A stretch of DNA of 64,000 bases. It comes from Porogramme epimiltina (Eukaryota; Basidiomycota; Agaricomycetes; Polyporales; Polyporaceae). The stretch lies in NCBI GenBank assembly GCA_900155495.1, contig FTLJ01000455.1, positions 1 to 64,000 on the forward strand. The letters run 5' to 3'. The position numbers and the translations under genes are program-made. Numbering within the stretch: position 1 is the stretch's first letter; every line of letters starts with the position of its first letter. The notes under the pieces were generated by a model, which saw only the letters and a program-made list of their open reading frames with translations, was not told the origin of the DNA and searched no databases. This document shows positions 58,300 through 64,000 of this stretch, in pieces.

Positions 58300-59987
58300 G
58301 CCCGCTGTGCTGACTGCTTGACCCCGCAACGCCATGTCAGGCGGACTCTCGGCCTATAACGAGGCTCATCGGCTACAAATGCTGGCACCGCCGGCATTGC
58401 TACTGTGCCGAAGAATATTATCTGGCCACCGCAGCAAGGAAGCGTGCCCTTCACACAATACTGGCCGACGACATCGACGTCGCTACCCGCAACACGCACA
58501 TCAGCGGTGGGGCTGGGGAGCCAGGGGGGCGACGTCGGCGCATCGCCGCGTGGGCATTGATATTCAAAGCAAGCCCTTAGGGGCAAGTGATGCCTTTGTA
58601 CGAAACCTTGCAGCTCCTCGTGTTTCAGGAACTGGAAGGAGCCTGCTGCGGTGAGAACGGCGGTCCAGCCGGTCCAGTCGTCTCACCGCCGGGAATAAAT
58701 ACATCATAGTGCCCACCTGACAGTATCCCAAAGGCCCCGATATCAGGAGCAGCAAGGTGTGCGCCCTGATAGACCCGTCGTAGAATGTTATGTCAAAATC
58801 TAGTGAGCCACGACATCGAGCGTGGTGTTGGAATGTCAGAGATACCGCTCGGACCATGCGCAACTGAGATTGTCCCATAGGGACCGCGCGTCCGAATCAC
58901 CCCGTGCCAAATCCTCCAGTGCAATGTTGAGCCCGACGCCTCGCGGCGCTGCAGACCCGGGGTAGCTAGAAGAAATTTCCAGAAGCTCGTGCCCAGAACT
59001 TGAACGCTGTCCATCCGACGTGATCGATCGATCAAGTGTATAAGACGTACAAGCTTCGCCCGTACGGCATTCTTATTGTCCTGCACAACGTCGCGACCGG
59101 AGCTGACGTCACAGTCCAGAACAGCTGCAATCAACGGGTAACAGTACACTAGAACAGCAGTCCAGGCCAGGGTTCATGCGACCAAAAATTTTCTGAAACC
59201 TGTAGACGTACCATCTGCGCAACAGAAGTAGCAACTGGTGTACAGGTCAGGGTTAAAGAAGGCGGCGCTGGACCCTAGATGCAACCGGTGACTTATTCCA
59301 CGGGAGGGGCGTGAAGGGTGCGAAGGGCACTTCACTCGGTAAGTGATACACCCAAGAGAGAGCCTCGTCACCGCGACGGAGCTCTTGTAACCAGGGGTCA
59401 ATGATTCTGCAGATACACGAGGTCAGCCGGGCATCCAGGGTAGAAATTCAGTGCAAAGAGGGCTCAACCACTCCGCCGGGGCATCAAACGATAATGTGAG
59501 GTCGCGAGTGAACGAAGTTACCGTATATAAAAGAGGATCGAGAAGCGAACATCGGCAATATAGCTGGACCTCCTCGATCGCGATCGCTACCGATCGCATG
59601 AAACCGCTGCCGTCAAGCCTTCAGAGCTTAACCTAACTTACTCTGGGGGGCGCGTCTGATCGCATGTCGGGCATGCGCAGTGCAGGTTTATGTGGGCGTT
59701 CCTGCTTGACAGCGCGGCGGCGAAGGGACTGATGCACGAGGTCCGCACAGATGGTTGAGACGAGCTCGGGCACAATGGGCTGCGGCATGAGGCCCTCGCC
59801 CTGGGGAGCACCGTGATGAAGAGCGTGGAGACTGCGTCCCGGACCGACTTGAAGAGCGGAAAGCCGGATATGATGGCGCATCAATCTCAATGCTACCCCC
59901 ACGGGACCCCGGGCGCTCAGGGGTCGGGGCCTTGGGCGTTCGGGGATAGGGCGCTTCGATGCCTGGCGGGGTTAGACGCGCAGCCAT
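58300..59987 (-). CDS. Possible multi-exon gene of unknown function (structure unresolved)
   Basis: A candidate start ATG at 59987 opens a Pro-rich N-terminus (AARLTPPGIEAPYPRTPKAP, SRGGSIEIDAPSYPAFRSS) divergent from the glucanase gene. Downstream minus-strand pieces read like protein: CACPTCDQTRPPE spliced in phase to IIDPWLQELRRGDEALSWVY and HLPSEVPFAPFTPLPWNK, then AWTAVLVYCYPLIAAVLDCD, NKNAVRAKLVRLIHLIDRSR, LNIALEDLARGDSDARSLWD and WTAVLTAAGSFQFLKHEELQ. I could not join them all: the first block and the CACPTC block are out of phase near 59830 with no good intron between them. It may be a gene with odd introns or a decaying copy. The family was not recognised. Confidence 0.3.
59518..59590. 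promoter_or_regulatory. TATA box and GATCGC palindrome cluster
   Basis: A strong plus-strand TATA element (cgTATATAAAAGagg) at about 59523-59533 is followed by the 12-bp palindrome CGATCGCGATCG at 59575-59586 and another cgatcg at 59591. No open frame beyond MKPLPSSLQSLT follows directly. It may drive an unseen transcript or lie in an intron of the minus-strand candidate. Confidence 0.3.
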
Positions 59988-60122
59988 GACGAGCACGATC
60001 TCGCCGCGTGCGCTGTGCGCTGTTGGGTTCGGTCTGGGGCCTGGCCGGCACGGCGGCAGAGCTCCCGAACACCTCGCTTGCTCCGCCCCGCACCAGTTCC
60101 CTGCTCTCCTCCATGTCCTGAC

Positions 60123-62422
60123 ATGCTTTCCGCTTCTCTCTTTCTCCGGACCCTTTTCTTTCCGTTCCTTTTCGCGATCCTTGCTCTCGCAAAGCCCCAG
60201 TGCCGGCTAGTCAATAAGCTAGATGCCCAGCTAGGAGACTCCGACCCGGACCAGCTCCCGCTTTCCGCCACCCCCACATCCGCTTCTGCCACCCAGTCCG
60301 CAACTTCGACAGCACTTCCGTCTATCGCAGCTTTCAACTATGGGAAGGACATCATTCGAGGTGTGAACCTGTAAGCAACCCTTTGCTTCTTATTTGTAAT
60401 ATGTCAGTTCTGAGACGGGCAAATGGCAGAGGCGGATGGTTCGTCCTCGAGGTGAGCCTACCGCTATTTCTGGTGGCGTAATGAGACCCACCTTCATTCC
60501 AATCAAGCCCTGGATCACACCGAGCATCTTCGAGAATACGAACAATTCAGACATAATTGACGAATACACGTTCGGAGGGCTCCAAGATTACGACCAGGCA
60601 TTGAGTGTCCTTCAGAATCACTGGGATACGTGGATAACCGAGGACGACTTCATTGCAATTAAGAACGCTGGCCTTAATCACGTCCGGTACGTCGTCCTTT
60701 ATTGTGCGCCCAGCCCCTTGCGTCTTTAGAAAGGCATATTGCCCGCGCGGGGACTGCGGAACTCGATTCCACGCGCACATGCAGTCGAGAACCCGGCCAC
60801 GCGCGCAATATACCCGACAACGGCACCGTCAAAGGGCCCCAACCCGGGGGGAAGGCCGCATTTCTTCCCTCCGCATCTCCGCACGCAGTTCCGACCTGAC
60901 CTCTCTCTCTTCCGCAGCATGCAAATTGGCTACTGGTCCATCCCGATCACCACGGCGGACACGAACTACACGACCGTCGTCGACCCGTACGTGCCCGGCG
61001 CGTGGCCGTACCTCCTGCGCGCGCTCGGCTGGGCGCGCGCGCACGGCCTGCACGTCATCCTCGACCTGCACGGCGCGCCGGGCTCGCAGAACGGGTACGA
61101 CAACTCGGGCCGGCGCGGCGCGGCGAGCTGGGCGGGCGGGAACAACGTCGCGCGCACGCTCGACCTCGTGCGCTTCATGGCGGACCGCGTCGGCGGCATG
61201 ATCGACGTCCTCGAGCTCCTCAACGAGCCCGGCGGCTGGCAGAGCGACATCGCGGCCGTCATCGGCGACTTTTGGACGGACGGCTACGCGGCAGTGCGCG
61301 ACGTCGCCGGTAACGGCTTGAAGGTCATGATCGGGGATGCGTTCCTCGGCGTCGCGGTGCGTGCATGCGGTTGCGCTTCGGATTAGGCGCATATACGGGG
61401 CTAAACACTGACGTGCGACGTCGGGCAGAACTGGGACGGCTTCCTGACACCCCCCGCTGGGCAGGGTGTACTCATGGACTTTGTGGGTGTTGACAGAAGG
61501 CTACTACGGATTTATTGACTTACGTCACTCAATGAAAAAATTACAGCACGAGTACCAGATCTTCAACTACGACCAACTTGCGCTGTCACAGGACCAACAT
61601 ATCAATGTGAGCGCCGTCGTCCTCCGTTTACGTCCCCAACCCTCGGCCGCTAGTAGCTGACTGCTTCCGCGCCGCTGTAAATTTTTTTCACGGTAGTACT
61701 CGTGTGGCGTGCTCGACACGCTGAGCACCTACGCGAAGTCGAACCTGTACACGGTCAGCGGGGAATGGTCGAACGCGATCACGGACTGCGCGAAGTGGCT
61801 CAACGGCCGCGGCGTCGGCGCGCGCTGGGACGGCACCTGGCAGGCCGGCCAGCAGACGTTCGGGTCGTGCGACGGCCTCTCGGGATCTTCGGACTCGTTC
61901 AGCGCCGATTACAAGACGTTTCTCCGCAAGTGAGTGCCGTGCCCTTTTCCCGCTCGCGTCTTTTTCTCAGCCCCCGGGCCTCTCCCCGTCCCTGTGACAT
62001 ACCCCGCGCCTCCCGCGCCTCTCCCGCGCCTCTCCGACCGCGCCTCTCCCGCGCATCCCACCGAATCGACTCGTACAATTCGGCTGATCGGCCGCTCTGG
62101 GACCGCCCTTCCCTCATACAGGTACTTCGAATCACAGGTCGCGATCGGCGAGGCTGTCCAAGGTTGGGTGTTCTGGACATGGAAGGTGAGCAGCCGAGTC
62201 CGCCCGCCGCTTCTCCGCCGCGCGCGCCGCAACCACCTGGACACCGGTCTTGCGACGGTTCTAGGAAGTGCGGTCGTCCGTGGGCGTCCGTGGGCGCGTG
62301 CTGATACGTGATGCGCCGTGCAGGCCGAGAACGCGGATGACTGGAGTTACCAGAAGGGCTTGGAGGGCGGCTGGATCCCGCAGGATCCCACGGACAGGCT
62401 GTACCCGGACATATGCTCCTAG
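60123..62422 (+). CDS. GH5 (subfamily 9-like) exo-beta-1,3-glucanase
   Basis: Cleaves glucose from beta-1,3-glucan ends; cell-wall remodelling or nutrition. ATG at 60123; the N-terminal hydrophobic stretch ([18 protein letters not shown]) is a signal peptide, followed by a Ser/Thr-rich spacer. Stop TAG at 62420-62422, about eight exons. The catalytic domain reads [25 protein letters not shown], then [27 protein letters not shown] and [20 protein letters not shown]. The acid/base glutamate is in [11 protein letters not shown] and the nucleophile in [20 protein letters not shown]. After these come [22 protein letters not shown] and the end [17 protein letters not shown]. Both catalytic glutamates and the WTWK substrate strip are present, so the enzyme should be active. 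The small exon GGWFVLE (about 60430-60452) sits between two short introns. Confidence 0.93.
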
Positions 62423-64000
62423 AGCTGCGTGTGCGACGTACTGGGTGCGACCGCGTGCACCGTGTGCCTGCCGCGACCGCGGCGGTGGTAGGCGGTGGCG
62501 GCGGGCGCTGCGGCGGAGGAGTTTGCACACACGGACACGGATCGGTGTTGTCACAGTGCTTCTAGAGTGTGTGTAGGTTCTCGACCTTCGCGCCGTTTTA
62601 ATTAACGGGGATAGCCTGTGTATAGTTGTTAAGTTATCGCTCAGCTTGTATGTGCAGGTCTATGCCCGAATTTGGACCACTCCACCTGCCATCGCGGTGT
62701 TTTCGCGCCACGCGATGTCCGAGAAAGCATCTAGCGGACCTGGAAAAACGTCCACGCGGAGATCGCAGCGCCCCCCAGCAGCGGCGACTGCGAGTCAGCA
62801 GGCCGAGGAGAGAATGAAAGTTCCGCAGATAGGACACCAAACTGAATTGGTATCTCTGAAATGAACGACGCCACTGAGGATTGCATCCTTGTGTCACGAC
62901 GTCGACATCCCCGGTCGGTCATGGGAGCGTGCAGATATCTGCGATCCGCGCGCACCCAAACCGGCTGCCGTGACGACCACACCCACGGACTATCGACCCT
63001 TCTTGAAAACGTGCGCGTGCGGGATGACAGCACCGTCACCGCCTCCCCCAGTCTTTGCTGGCGTCCCTCCACCGCCCCCGGTGCCCCCGCCGCTCCCTCC
63101 GCGTCCCCGATGTGCCCCCGGCTGCCCACGGGGGCCCTGCGGCGCCCCGCGTGTCCCCTCCCCAGACCACATGCGACAGCGGCCGTCGAGCGGGCGTGTC
63201 TGCGCTGATAGGGGCGTGCACCTGTATGGCGGTCTGCACGCCGCCACGGTCATCTGGTCACCTCAAACATGCTCAGGCGCAGAGACGCGCGTGCGCCACT
63301 CTATTTTTCACCGGCGTTTAGATAGATGGCCGTGCCGGCGGAACAGGACGGTGCCTGGGAGCCCGATGAACTGCCACCGCCTCCACGCCGGCGCCCCTCG
63401 TGCCATGAGCTGCCCAAGGTCGCCCCCGCCGCCCCGCCATCCCCCTTCGGGCCCCGCATCGGTTGCGGGGATGTCCTTTGAACAAGGTTTGTCGGCACCA
63501 TAAACTATCAAGCTGGTCACACCACCTGCCTGTTTTAGGTGCATGTTATTCCGGTAAAGACGCCGTGCATAAAACGTCGCCCATCTCGGGCTACCGAGCG
63601 ATCTATCTAACCAAGACAGGACTAGTTGGACTGAGTGGTGAATCACGTTCATCCCAACTGGCTTTTCGATGTGTCAGACACCACCACAACGGCCGGAAGG
63701 TCCGGAGATCCGCTGCGGGGTTAGGCCGTCGACGGGCACCGTGGGGGCACACCTACAGTTCCCGCCCAGCCCGAATACCCAAGTTTGAGCTGCTTGGCGA
63801 ACAGGCGAGCCCATGTGACATCAGACGCTAGCCCAGGCGGAAACCACCCTCGAACTTACCTGCACAGCTTGGGTATTGGTTGGAAGCCTGGAACATCTTA
63901 GTCATTCTGCACACATGTCGCGGAAGCAATCCCGTATGTCATCGGAGGCAGCGAACCAACTCTATAAGCAAGGGAAGCCATCTCCGCCCGATGCATGTAT
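62423..64000. other. Right-edge region, no supported gene
   Basis: 1.6 kb downstream of the glucanase gene. It has a C-rich block (63050-63170, cctccaccgcccccggtgcc) and several short frames without motifs. A GTAAGT donor on the minus strand near 63855 may belong to a gene entering from the right, but no exon text convinced me. Confidence 0.3.

Overview
The window is nuclear DNA from a filamentous basidiomycete, most likely an Agaricomycete of the polypore type. The evidence is GC-rich coding DNA, many short (about 45-80 bp) GT-AG introns with CTRAC-like branch sites, CT-rich leaders, and gene families typical of that group: a DUF6534-type membrane protein, a basidiomycete-style GPI protein, GH5_9 glucanase and Rim20. 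There is no prokaryotic operon structure, no CRISPR array, no convincing tRNA and no intact transposon. Most real genes are split, so they had to be assembled across frames by matching splice sites and reading phase.

Left part (1-25.2 kb) is dense housekeeping sequence. It holds a PH-domain Caf120/Skg3-type protein that runs off the left edge (-), an MDR-family NADP oxidoreductase (-), a citrate synthase ending in the peroxisomal signal SKL (+), a small secreted GPI-anchored protein (+), the elongation factor IWS1/Spn1 (-), the nucleotide-excision-repair nuclease Rad2/XPG (+), complex I subunit NDUFB8 (-), a SAM methyltransferase (+), the PA2G4/EBP1 homologue (+) and the KEOPS subunit Pcc1 (-).

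Middle part (25.2-44.1 kb) has longer gene-poor stretches. A 1,660-residue NRPS-like enzyme (adenylation, carrier, then membrane segments alternating with three hexapeptide-type domains, as in epsilon-poly-lysine synthetase) stands alone between two silent 2.1-kb flanks. It is followed by a seven-helix-type DUF6534 protein split into about 20 small exons, a Bqt4-like KilA-N/APSES protein with a C-terminal membrane tail, and 6-phosphofructokinase (all -).

Right part (44.1-64 kb) contains a small unknown gene (-) and a diverged paralogue 10 kb away (+) that share exon lengths exactly. Between them are the pH-signalling adaptor Rim20/PalA (+), a DM9-repeat protein (+) and a Wss1-type WLM metalloprotease with VIM, SIM and RanBP2 zinc-finger signals (-). 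A GH5 exo-beta-1,3-glucanase (+) and a poorly resolved possible gene at 58.3-60 kb (-) follow. The last 1.5 kb shows nothing I can support.

The strongest leads for a second look are the lone Pls-like NRPS-like enzyme with a carboxylate-type rather than amino-acid-type adenylation core and a second degenerate AMP-binding C-terminal lobe, and the paired unknown small genes.
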